DNA from: Siphonodentalium dalli
Taxonomy: Eukaryota > Mollusca > Scaphopoda > Gadilida > Siphonodentaliidae
NCBI GenBank assembly: GCA_032622095.1
Contig: CP136068.1
Span: forward strand, 149,555,365-149,619,364
Length of the DNA: 64,000 nucleotides
Direction of reading: 5' to 3'
This document shows positions 1 to 8,480 of this stretch, piece by piece. Under the pieces are notes generated by a model that was not told the origin of the DNA, did not search any database, and saw nothing but the letters and a program-made list of their open reading frames with translations. Each line of letters starts with the position of its first letter. Within the stretch, counting starts at the first letter, position 1. The position numbers and the translations under genes were made by a program.

Positions 1-1019
1 TTGTAGCTCGAGACTTAACAATACTCGTAATAATCATAACTATACATGGTTGACAGGCGCTTTGCGACCGCCAATTGATAGGAACTAAACAATGCTAATA
101 TATCTGACAATCGTGTATCACATAATATGGCAGATTTGAACGACGAATACGTGCAATCCGTCTGAAGTCATGTGCATGGTATATACTTTGTATATACGAA
201 AATTACCGAATAGTTTAATGGTATGTAAGTATGAGACATACTGTTAGAGAAACGTGATATATGAAACTAAGTCTTTGCTCCCTGGCAATAAGAAATATAT
301 AGCATGATATATACCATGAGAAAATTCACAATATCACACACTAAACTTATCGTGTTTTGTTTAGAACAAGACATATGGAAAACCAATTTTCTTACTACCG
401 CATATGGCTCATTAAGTTCTGACTTCCAAATTATTCAAGGATGGTCTAACAATACGGCAGAACATACGTGGAATGATACATTACTTGCGTATATGTGACT
501 GGTACACGAGGTTTCTTACTTTTTCTGGGACAAATAACTTGCTTGTATAATTGTTTATATTTAATACATGTAAAGTCATCTTATTGGCAATCATAGTGTG
601 TGATAATCAGTGTTATCCCAATCAATGTTTCCCAAGCTTGATGGGTTGGAGATCATTAGAAGATTATGGAATTATACATTTGTTAACAATTAGTTTGATA
701 CTGCCAATATGACATCTATATTTATGTCTGTGGTAACGTGCCAGGTACGGTTTGTGTGAACATACACGTATCTATTTATAATTAGGGTGGTTTACTGAAT
801 AAATTCCGTATATGTAACTATCTGTAACCGAATAAAAACCGAAGAACTGTAGAACTAAACTATAACTGAGTGAGATCCACATTTCTGGATATGATTTACA
901 CCAAGGTATGTATCATAAAGAGCAATAATATACACGCACCAATCACACAAGGCGAAAACATGTGAAATGTTACATTCGGTAATGGAAAAGGCCAGAAAAT
1001 TAGTCAGTACGTTTGGAAT
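1..1019. other. AT-rich anonymous DNA
   Basis: I see no gene, RNA or repeat that I can support here. The one short open frame (304-498, plus) has no recognisable motif and no splice context. Confidence 0.5.
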
Positions 1020-2030
1020 GTGTGTAAAATAACAAAAAAATCAAACGCACGCAACACAAAACTACTGAACGATCTTTTAATAAGCGCGAAAGATATCAAG
1101 GCTAGACGTGTTATAATCAACGGAACCTTCAATTGTCGTGGTATTTCATGGACAGATGGATCACCAAAATCGATAGAAGAAGATAAATTTCAAGAGACAG
1201 CTTATTATGCTCTAATACAACAACTTGTTACAAAGCCTAAACCGTCAACGAGAAAACCAGACAGAAAAATTATTGATGTATTGTTCGATAACAACCCAGC
1301 TCTCGTTTCTGAAATCGTCCACGTTCCATCTCTAGTACTTAGCGACCACGATGTACTAACCGTACGTAATGGGCTTATTACTCCAATGAAAAATGAAGTA
1401 TAATGCCATGTTTGACAATGATGTGATGAAAATAAAAAATCGCTCACCAGCACAGACTGGGGCATGCTCATTAACCTCAATATCGAACAATACTGGGACA
1501 CATTCTACGACACAATAAACAATCTGATAACTACGCACAATTTCTCAAAAAAGTGCTAACGAAATATCCATTCAGTTCAGCATCCTTTTCAACAAATCGA
1601 TCGACGAGGGGTTCATACCAGAAATGTGGAAAGAGACAAAAGTTGCATGTATCTACAAGAAAAACTCAATATTCAAATCCCGGCAATTACAGGCCAGTCA
1701 GTCTTACATGTGTTTCGTGTAAAGTGTTACAGTCGTTTGTCAAAGATGCCATGACCCACATGGAACGATCACTAATTGTTTACCATATGTGAACATGGGT
1801 TTAGAAAATTCGTGCATGTAAAACTCAACTCATCGAATACCTTGAATCTGTTTAAAAGAGCATTGACAAAAACGCGCCAACATATTCCATTTACTTAGAC
1901 TTTGGAAAGGCTGTCGACGATGTTTCTCAGCAAAGATTGCTGAACAAATTAGAGGCACATGCATATGAACTAAGATTGTTTATTGGGTAAAATCACTGAA
2001 AGAAAACAAAATGAATCTAGAGGCCTGATT
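1020..2030 (+). pseudogene. Decayed non-LTR retrotransposon (endonuclease + reverse transcriptase relic)
   Basis: The first part (about 1020-1403) reads like the second half of an endonuclease/exonuclease/phosphatase domain. It has an IINGTFNCRGISW block (family pattern GDFN...W, with the Asp changed) and a SDHDVL block near the end (family SDH). After a frameshift near 1400, a linker reads STDWGMLINLNIEQYWDTFY. The start of a reverse transcriptase follows: DEGFIPEMWKETKVACIYKK, then, after another frameshift, NYRPVSLTCVSCKVLQSFV, and later YLDFGKAVDDVS, matching the family pattern LDFSKAFDxVxH. The frame is broken at least three times. No YADD block or 3' end is present, so this is a dead fragment. 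The order EN then RT fits the CR1/Jockey/L2 group of LINEs; the exact family cannot be named. This separation between domains seen and family placement is deliberate: the blocks are direct, the clade is an inference. Confidence 0.75.
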
Positions 2031-2639
2031 CCATGTAATCAGATATATTTCCATGGTAACGCATTCCATGTGGGTGTTATGTGTTTATGTGTGTTCCTCT
2101 TCATGCGAATGCATACTGGTGCTTTGTGGTCTGATGCTGGATTTGAATTGATATTTCTAAATAAGATATATACTCAAAAGATTGATGTCGTTTGGTTCGA
2201 CCCAGTGTCGATGATTAATGACAGTCTAATACATCATGGTCCTGACAAACTGAGCCACCGTTCAACCCAGCGAAGCGTTCCGTCTTATTCGGTATGGATA
2301 TATTGTATGGCTAATTACAACCCCTCCCCATGACGCCCAAATCCTGCTCTACGCTCACGAAATTTGGCGTGTCCGATTATATCGTAATCTACATGTAGAT
2401 CAAAAGAGTATAGAGCTTATTTGTGTAGAATAACTATGTTATTTCGCAATTTATTTTGTTTATAATTCTTTCATTTTCAGATTCAGAATCTTTCAGAAGT
2501 TTTAATGGCGGAGGAAACACCGCTTAGTTAATTAATACTATATGCATTTGAGTGCGTCATCACTACACAGAGTCGTTGGTGTCTCTGTAATAGAGAGTTA
2601 ACTGTAATCGACAGATAACTCTATCATAATCGATAACGC
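2031..2639. other. Anonymous DNA after the LINE relic
   Basis: No supported gene. The open frame at 1983-2333 starts inside the LINE relic and has no recognisable domain. Confidence 0.4.
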
Positions 2640-2890
2640 TAGCTGAGTGCTAACCCGTCCGCTATAAAACGTGGAAATTCGCACTAATGTTTTCCGTGTA
2701 TACTACCAAACACATGCAGTGTTCAAAATATAAAACACTACATTCGCGATTTTCCATTTTTCCCGTTTACTAGTTTCGGTTGAATTTACCTCGACCCTTC
2801 CCGGGCGCGCTCTCCGTTGGGCAGGTTACTTTCATAGTAGAGCAGCGAAACTTTGGGGGCGTACCTATGGTATATCGATGTACCTGCTCA
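2640..2890 (+). repeat. Dispersed repeat, copy A
   Basis: This block shares an ordered set of short matches with copies B and C: 'gtaaaccgtcc'-like start, a 'tttcggttgaatttacc' centre, 'ctctccgttgggcag' and 'aactttgggggcgtacct' near the end. The copies are strongly diverged, so the family is old. Confidence 0.55.
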
Positions 2891-2949
2891 TGATAAGCCC
2901 GTTTGAATTTGGCGCAAAGAAGAATGGGCTTCAATTTGAGTAATATATA

Positions 2950-3222
2950 TCACCCGTTAACAACGTTACACGCTACCAGGAGTAAACCGTCCACTCTAAA
3001 ACTTTTAAAATCATACTAAAGTTGAGTTTGGATACTTCTCACCACGTCCACTCAGCAAAAAGTTTTTATCTGAATGTTTGATTTTTGGAGTAACATTCCC
3101 CATTTGATTTTCGGTGGAATTTGCCAAGTCTGAACCCACCTGACGCAAGCTCTCCATTGAGCAGGTTGCATTTTTAGTAGAGCGGTCAAATTTGGATTTG
3201 AGATTAAACAAGGTTAGTGATA
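2950..3222 (+). repeat. Dispersed repeat, copy B
   Basis: Same orientation as copy A. Shared blocks include 'ggagtaaaccgtcc', 'gattttcggtggaattt', 'ctctccattgagcag' and 'agtagagcggtcaaa'. The BEL element is inserted just after it. Confidence 0.5.
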
Positions 3223-3227
3223 GACCA

Positions 3228-3379
3228 TGTAGGAGTTATAATCGGGAGAGAGAGAGAAAACGTGATTGAATCGAAATCTATTTTTCCAACTTATTCAAAA
3301 CATGGAATATACAAAAACCCTGACCACGCATATCCGGTAAAGAACCGATATCAGGTAAACATATACACAATCCCCGACA
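3228..3379 (-). repeat. 3' LTR of the BEL element
   Basis: 152 bp, starting TGTAGGAG and ending CCCCGACA on the plus strand. It matches 8070-8221 with very few differences (for example 'ccctgacc' here against 'cccggacc', and 'tatcagg' against 'tatccgg'), so the element inserted recently compared with the surrounding repeats. Confidence 0.93.
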
Positions 3380-3397
3380 TACTCCCCCCTTTTAAAG
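3380..3397 (-). other. Polypurine tract of the BEL element
   Basis: On the minus strand the bases before the 3' LTR read TTTAAAAGGGGGGAGTA. This is the expected plus-strand primer for reverse transcription and fixes the element's orientation. Confidence 0.8.
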
Positions 3398-3412
3398 TTA
3401 GTAATCCTGGTC

Positions 3413-4995
3413 TTGTAAACATTTACGTATTATGTCAACTGCGCGAATTGCAGCTTCTCTACGAGGTCTAGTACTGATTTTAAGGTCACTGGTATTGTTA
3501 TGAGTTTAAGCGGTGCCACGCGCGACTTCGCAATCACAATGGAGGTACCACTGGACGATTGAAGGTAAGATACCGCCCGTAAGCGTGCGAACTAGCATCT
3601 GCAAATACGTGTAGGACTGCCTGACTACTTGAGTGATTTCGGCAACAACTGTACTGTCGCGGAATTTCCAATTTGGACGCTCGGTTGAGATCGGTCGATA
3701 TTTCTTTCCATCGCGCACAATACTGATCTAGTAGCGGTGCATCCCAGCGGATAGACTCCTTCCAAATATCCTGCATGAAGATGCGCGCATGTATGGACAC
3801 GGGTGATAGAATACCGAGCGGATCAAAGATTTTGGAAATTTGCTGCAGGATGCAACCCTTTGTAATCGAAGCTCCTTCGAAAGGTAGACAGCCTTGGTTG
3901 AGTGTGAGGATGCCGCTGTTGACATCCCAATTGACACCCAACACTTTCACAGGATCAGCTTTCGTAGAAGTATCGGTGGGTGCGTCAGTGAATTGCGCAC
4001 AATTTGAAGCCCAGCTTCTCAGGTTAAAGCCTGCACTGCCCATGATTTAACATGCTTGCTTGGAGAACGAATACACATTTTCTGCACTATCGAAACCTGT
4101 GACAATGTTGTCAACATAGATATTTGACAACATCACATCAGCGGCTGTCACGGAATGAGACAGATCATTCAGGTGATGAATGATGGTGCTGTTGAGAATA
4201 AACGGAGAACATTTAGCACCAAACAGAACACGTTTGAATCGGTAGATCACGAAATCACTCTCGGGGTCGTTCGGGTCGGACAACCAGAAGAATCGTGTTG
4301 CGTCGCGATCACTATGCACCAGGCCGATGTTGAGGAACGCCTTCTCGATATCTGTGGTGAAGCCGTACTTTCCAACCCGAAATCTCATGAGAATGGAAGC
4401 AATATCGTTGAGTAATGGCAGTCCACACTCAAGGCAATCATTCAACGAAGGTAGTCCTTTCTGTGCGCAGCTGCAGTCGAAGACTATTCTAATTGGTGTA
4501 TTGGCAGAGTCCTTGCACACCGGATGGTGTGGCAGATAATGTACCACTGTGTCGGTTGGACTGCATGTGTTTCCAGGTACTTTCTCAATAAAGTCACGGT
4601 TGAGTTGATCTTGTATGATTTCTCCATACTTTAAGAACAGTTCAGGTTTCGTTGCCAAGTGTCTAATCGTTGATCGGGTCCTGTTGTGGGTGAGTTCGAG
4701 ATTAGATGGCAGTTGTTCGTGTTCGGATAACCATGGGAGTTTCGCTTCATAACGACCATCGGTAAACTGTATCGATGTATCGCAATATTGTTTCACGATA
4801 TCATTGGCGTCGTCGGTCACAGGGTCAATGCCAATAGTTTCGAGAGACCAAAATTGTTTCAGGTCAGAGTCGTCTGGTTCTATGAGAACATGCAGCATAG
4901 ATGCTATTGAGCTTGTTGATTCAGCTTTATTGTCAGATGGACCGCATATGAGGTATCCTAGAGTAGAATTCACGGCGACAGGACCAGCGGTTGTT
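3413..4995 (-). pseudogene. BEL pol remnant: reverse transcriptase and start of RNase H, integrase deleted
   Basis: The frame opens with NSTLGYLICGP, the protease-RT linker typical of BEL/Pao. RT blocks follow in order: IRIVFDCS, FTTDIEKAFLNIGL (motif A), FGAKCSPFILN (motif B) and YVDN at 4107-4118 (motif C, usually YVDD). A TAA at 4047-4049 interrupts the frame. Beyond it the same frame continues with FNLRSWASN, the FDPLGILSP block and HVFADASSHAYG, the first RNase H aspartate region. A further frameshift leads to AKSRVAPLK, after which the text jumps to RPRREAAIRAVDIIRK and a stop close to the polypurine tract. In BEL elements the rest of RNase H and the integrase should lie there, so a deletion has removed them. 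Near 4990 a shift beside an A-rich run separates this frame from the protease. The enzyme would copy element RNA to DNA in the cytoplasm; this copy is dead. Confidence 0.9.
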
Positions 4996-5437
4996 TTTTT
5001 ATGTCATTCTGGACAAATGCATAATAATTGTCACTGCCAATTAGAATTGATATGGCAAATGGATCACAGTCATAATCTAGTGGGTGAGCCAGTTTTAGAC
5101 CAAACAGTTCAGGTACAGCGCACAAGACTTGATTGTTATCGGAACTGGGTTGGTAATGGTTGGAACAACCAATGCTTTGATTTGAGTCATTGAGCTGCCA
5201 CTTGCAACATTGAATATAACTTCATCCAGTTGTCGTGTTTGTGCCGATTCACCACCGAAGGTTGAGAGATTCAATGTTTGAGTTTTACGCGTCACAAGTC
5301 CCAGCTGGTCCGCTAGCTCTTTAGTTATGAATGTTCGCTGTGAGCCATCATCGAAGAGTAAATGTCCTGTGGTGTGAGAGTCTAATTTTTCGTCATATAT
5401 GGTAGCAACTGCAGTCTTCAGAAGGATCTGAGGTGTG
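4996..5437 (-). pseudogene. BEL aspartic protease, copy 1
   Basis: In element order the frame reads TPQILLKTAVATI and then LFDDGSQRTFITKELADQL, matching the BEL peptidase pattern LLDSGSQRTFI with Asp at the catalytic site. It continues through LNLSTFGGES, and a frameshift near 5110 leads to FGLKLAHPL and ILIGSDNYYAFV, the closing block of the domain. It is one frame away from gag, and the shift falls in an ACAC run. The same shift is present in copy 2, so it arose before the duplication or is used for translational frameshifting. Only this copy is joined to RT. Confidence 0.8.
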
Positions 5438-6429
5438 TGTGTGTCGTTGTCGTTGTCACAATTGCGTCTGTAGCATTCGTCGTTGGTTCTGGTTGTGATG
5501 GTTCGTCCATTTGCTCAGATTCAGAATTCCGATGGATGCTCGTATGATGTTTTCCTTTGCAGATGAGGCACCTCTTGATAGATCGGCATACGTTAACTCT
5601 GTGCTGTCCTAAACAGTTAAAACACATGTTTGATCTTTTGATGAAGTCTATTCTTGATGGGACGTCTTTCAGTTTCACACAGTCGGACGGAAAATGTGGC
5701 GCTGAGCAGAAAACACATGAGCGAGATGATCGATTATAATTTCTACTCGATGAAGCACCCGCATAAAGTGAAGTGATTGTTCCTGGTTCCAGTGAATCGT
5801 CGTTGGTGAACTCATTTATGGATGTGTAGCTTGGTATTGAGCATGATTCGAGGGCAGAAACTTCTAAGCAGAGTTCGCTTCTAAACTCTTTGAGTGTCCA
5901 TTCCTTGTTGCCGTGACTTCGTGCTAAGTTGCGTTGTAAATCATGCGGAATTTTCTCCCACAAAGAGGGCATTAGCATTGTTTCATAAGTATTTTCCGTT
6001 TTTCCTAACGATTCCAGAGTTCTGATCGAGGCTTCCAGGTTGTCCGAAAAACATCTCATCGATTGTAGGTCGGGTCTCGGTTTTTGTAGATTGAGGAGAT
6101 GTTTCATATAGGCGTCGACGATGCGATGTGGCTGTCCAAATCTGGCGGTCAGTAGCTCCACCGCTTTCATGTAGTTGGTCCCTGTCATTGACATGCCAGC
6201 AATGCAGGATTCAGCCTCACCGATTATGAATGTCTTTAAGTAGGTGGATTTTTCTATTTCACTCAGTGTTTTTGAGGAATGGATGGTGTTAAACAAGCCC
6301 CAGAACGAAGGCCAGTTCATTATATTTCCGCCGAACTTGGGAATGTCAACTTTCGGTAGACTCATGGTTGTTTTCGGTACGTGGGACGAAACGTCTTCCC
6401 GTGATTGTCATTGATTGTCATTGATTTTA
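5086..6429 (-). repeat. Tandem duplication inside BEL, unit 1
   Basis: Unit 1 (5086-6429) and unit 2 (6430-7773) are 1344 bp each, head to tail and about 99% alike by eye. Each holds gag from its internal ATG and most of the protease. The junction at 6429/6430 joins 'gattttag' to 'agccag' with only 1-2 bases of shared sequence. Confidence 0.92.
5418..6365 (-). CDS. gag: BEL gag, copy 1 (capsid and zinc knuckles)
   Basis: 315 codons from MSLPKVDIPKFGGN. This entry block plus WPSFWGLF is the standard beginning of the conserved BEL gag domain. The C-terminal part (about residues 215-285) has three Cys/His clusters: CVFCSAPHFPSDC, CFNCLGQHRVNVC and CLICKGKHHTSIH, which fit nucleic-acid-binding knuckles. 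The product would package element RNA. It differs from copy 2 at a handful of residues (M/T, G/Q context, S/P, P/L, I/V). The N-terminal coiled-coil segment lies only upstream of copy 2, so this copy lacks it. It ends after TTTTHTHLRSF, in a frame that does not run into protease. Confidence 0.85.
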   Translation of the reverse strand: MSLPKVDIPKFGGNIMNWPSFWGLFNTIHSSKTLSEIEKSTYLKTFIIGEAESCIAGMSMTGTNYMKAVELLTARFGQPHRIVDAYMKHLLNLQKPRPDLQSMRCFSDNLEASIRTLESLGKTENTYETMLMPSLWEKIPHDLQRNLARSHGNKEWTLKEFRSELCLEVSALESCSIPSYTSINEFTNDDSLEPGTITSLYAGASSSRNYNRSSRSCVFCSAPHFPSDCVKLKDVPSRIDFIKRSNMCFNCLGQHRVNVCRSIKRCLICKGKHHTSIHRNSESEQMDEPSQPEPTTNATDAIVTTTTTHTHLRSF

Positions 6430-6781
6430 GAGCCAGTTTTAGACCAAACAGTTCAGGTACAGCGCACAAGACTTGATTGTTATCGGAACTGGGTTGGTAA
6501 TGGTTGGAACAACCAATGCTTTGATTTGAGTCATTGAGCTGCCACTTGCAACATTGAATATAACTTCATCCAGTTGTCGTGTTTGTGCCGATTCACCACC
6601 GAAGGTTGAGAGATTCAATGTTTGAGTTTTACGCGTCACAAGTCCCAGCTGGTCCGCTAGCTCTTTAGTTATGAATGTTCGCTGTGAGCCATCATCGAAG
6701 AGTAAATGTCCTGTGGTGTGAGAGTCAAATTTTTCGTCATATATGGTAGCAACTGCAGTCTTCAGAAGGATCTGAGGTGTG
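6430..6781 (-). pseudogene. BEL protease, copy 2, cut by the duplication junction
   Basis: Same text as copy 1, including the DDGSQRTF active-site block and the 66-codon open stretch at 6439-6639. It stops at the duplication junction, so the final ILIGSDNYYAF block is missing. It cannot be a complete enzyme and has no RT of its own. Confidence 0.8.
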
Positions 6782-7709
6782 TGTGTGTCGTTGTCGTTGT
6801 CACAATTGCGTCTGTAGCATTCGTCGTTGGTTCTGGTTGTGATGGTTCGTCCATTTGCTCAGATTCAGAATTCCGATGGATGCTCGTATGATGTTTTCCT
6901 TTGCAGACGAGGCACCTCTTGATAGATCGGCATACGTTAACTCTGTGCTGTCCTAAACAGTTAAAACACATGTTTGATCTTTTGATGAAGTCTATTCTTG
7001 ATGGGACGTCTTTCAGTTTCACACAGTCGGACGGAAAATGTAGCGCTGAGCAGAAAACACATGAGCGAGGTGATCGATTATAATTTCTACTCGATGAAGC
7101 ACCCGCATAAAGTGAAGTGATTGTTCCTGGTTCCAGTGAATCGTCGTTGGTGAACTCATTTATGGATGTGTAGCTTGGTATTGAGCATGATTCGAGGGCA
7201 GACACTTCTAAGCAGAGTTCGCTTCTAAACTCTTTGAGTGTCCATTCCTTGTTGCCGTGACTTCGTGCTAAGTTGCGTTGTAAATCATGCGGAATTTTCT
7301 CCCACAAAGAGGGCATTAGCATTGTTTCATAAGTATTTTCCGTTTTTCCTAACGATTCCAGAGTTCTGATCGAGGCTTCCAGGTTGTCCGAAAAACATCT
7401 CATCGATTGTAGGTCGGGTCTCGGTTTTTGTAGATTGAGGAGATGTTTCATATAGGCGTCGACGATGCGATGTGGCTGTTCAAATCTGGCGGTCAGTAGC
7501 TCCACCGCTTTCATGTAGTTGGTCCCTGTCATTGACATGCCAGCAATGCAGGATTCAGCCTCACCGATTATGAATGTCTTTAGGTAAGTGGATTTTTCTA
7601 TTTCACTCAGTGTTTTTGAGGAATGGATGGTGTTAAACAAGCCCCAGAACGAAGGCCAGTTCGTTATATTTCCGCCGAACTTGGGAATGTCAACTTTCGG
7701 TAGACTCAT
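6762..7709 (-). CDS. gag: BEL gag, copy 2
   Basis: 315 codons beginning MSLPKVDIPKFGGN, with the same capsid-like region and the same three Cys/His clusters as copy 1 (third cluster CLVCKGKHHTSIH). It is preceded, in another frame, by the coiled-coil N-terminal segment that full BEL gag proteins have, so the ATG used here is probably internal to the ancestral gene. Near-identity with copy 1 shows the duplication is recent. Confidence 0.85.
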   Translation of the reverse strand: MSLPKVDIPKFGGNITNWPSFWGLFNTIHSSKTLSEIEKSTYLKTFIIGEAESCIAGMSMTGTNYMKAVELLTARFEQPHRIVDAYMKHLLNLQKPRPDLQSMRCFSDNLEASIRTLESLGKTENTYETMLMPSLWEKIPHDLQRNLARSHGNKEWTLKEFRSELCLEVSALESCSIPSYTSINEFTNDDSLEPGTITSLYAGASSSRNYNRSPRSCVFCSALHFPSDCVKLKDVPSRIDFIKRSNMCFNCLGQHRVNVCRSIKRCLVCKGKHHTSIHRNSESEQMDEPSQPEPTTNATDAIVTTTTTHTHLRSF

Positions 7710-7717
7710 GGTTGTTT

Positions 7718-8048
7718 TCGGTACGTGGGACGAAACGTCTTCCCGTGATTGTCATTGATTGTCATTGATTTTAGGGCTATTTCGCATTCTTGGGACTTTG
7801 TATGCAGTATGTCGATGTATTCATCGTATTCGATGATTGTTTCTTCGAACTTCTCATCGGTTGGGTCGAGTGAGTCGGTTATTTCGGCGTCGAGTTGTTC
7901 GAGAAATTCGATTTTTTTTTCTGAATTTCGTCAGTGTCACCGATGCACGATTGGAGTTGTTTGCTTGGATTGTCGCCTCCAGTTCGATTATGAGTTTGCG
8001 GCATTGGCTACGATGCGCTCGTCTAACTCGGAATAGTTTGTCTGCCAT
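7718..8048 (-). pseudogene. BEL gag N-terminal segment (coiled coil), frameshifted
   Basis: The first frame starts MADKLFRVRRAHRSQCRK and continues to TLTKFRKK. A run of A on the minus strand (7911-7920) shifts it. The next frame reads IEFLEQLDAEITDSLD, then EKFEETIIEYDEYIDIL, a charged helical stretch typical of the BEL gag N-terminus. A second shift just before 7709 is needed to enter the main gag frame. Confidence 0.75.
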
Positions 8049-8049
8049 A

Positions 8050-8067
8050 TTACGGTTCGATTGACCA
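8050..8067 (-). other. Possible primer-binding site of the BEL element
   Basis: Two bases after the 5' LTR, in element orientation, the text reads TGGTCAATCGAACCG. TGG is the expected start of a tRNA primer site. The TTCGA lies closer to CCA than in a normal tRNA, so the primer cannot be named. Confidence 0.35.
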
Positions 8068-8069
8068 AA

Positions 8070-8221
8070 TGTAGGAGTTATAATCGGGAGAGAGAGAGAA
8101 AACGTGATTGAATCGAAATCTATTTTTCCAACTTATTCAAAACATGGAATATACAAAAACCCGGACCACGCATATCCGGTAAAGAACCGATATCCGGTAA
8201 ACATATACACAATCCCCGACA
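8070..8221 (-). repeat. 5' LTR of the BEL element
   Basis: 152 bp, the partner of 3228-3379, with the same TG...CA ends. In element orientation it lies before gag and should hold the promoter. Confidence 0.93.
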
Positions 8222-8225
8222 GACT

Positions 8226-8480
8226 ACTTAAATAATACGAGTAAACCATTTCCTCTGAAAATAAGAAAATCGCACTGTCGATGCACCTGATCATTACCCA
8301 TCAGATGCAATGTCAAAAAATTGTATCTCGTTGTTTGAATTTTGCGCCTTTACGATTTTCGTTGGAATTTTCCAAAAGTCCCAACCCACCCCGACACGCA
8401 CTCTCCATTTGGGCAGATTGCTTTTAGAGTATAGCGGCCAAACTTTGGGGGCGTACCTACATTATGCCGACGTACCAGTT
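8226..8480 (+). repeat. Dispersed repeat, copy C
   Basis: Same family as copies A and B: 'cgagtaaacca', 'gattttcgttggaatttt', 'cactctccatttgggcag', 'aactttgggggcgtacct' and 'gacgtacc'. It lies directly to the right of the BEL element. Confidence 0.5.

Larger units (their letters stand above)
6430..7773 (-). repeat. Tandem duplication inside BEL, unit 2
   Basis: Element-proximal unit of the 1344-bp tandem pair. It is continuous with the gag N-terminal region and the 5' LTR, so it is probably in the original position, with unit 1 (or the junction) being the new arrangement. Confidence 0.9.
3228..8221 (-). mobile_element. BEL/Pao LTR retrotransposon, rearranged and non-autonomous
   Basis: Two 152-bp direct repeats that begin TG and end CA (3228-3379 and 8070-8221) bound a minus-strand gag-protease-RT-RNase H block. 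The left repeat is preceded, in element orientation, by a polypurine tract. Flanks are gacca on the left and gacta on the right, a 4 of 5 match to a target duplication, fitting the ~5-bp duplications known for BEL elements. In element order the parts are: 5' LTR, primer-site-like stretch, gag N-terminus, gag-protease copy 2, gag-protease copy 1, RT, start of RNase H, a deletion, a short pol C-terminal remnant, polypurine tract, 3' LTR. The integrase is missing, and at about 5.0 kb the element is shorter than usual for this group despite the internal duplication. Frameshifts and a stop show this copy cannot make a full polyprotein. It lies between two old repeats, probably in or near a host gene intron. 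Confidence 0.93.

Noticed and set aside
1983-2333. 116-codon plus-strand frame
   Set aside because: Begins inside the LINE relic and shows no domain or conserved block.
3223-8226. Perfect target duplication for the BEL element
   Set aside because: gacca and gacta differ at one base, so it is only called a probable 5-bp duplication.
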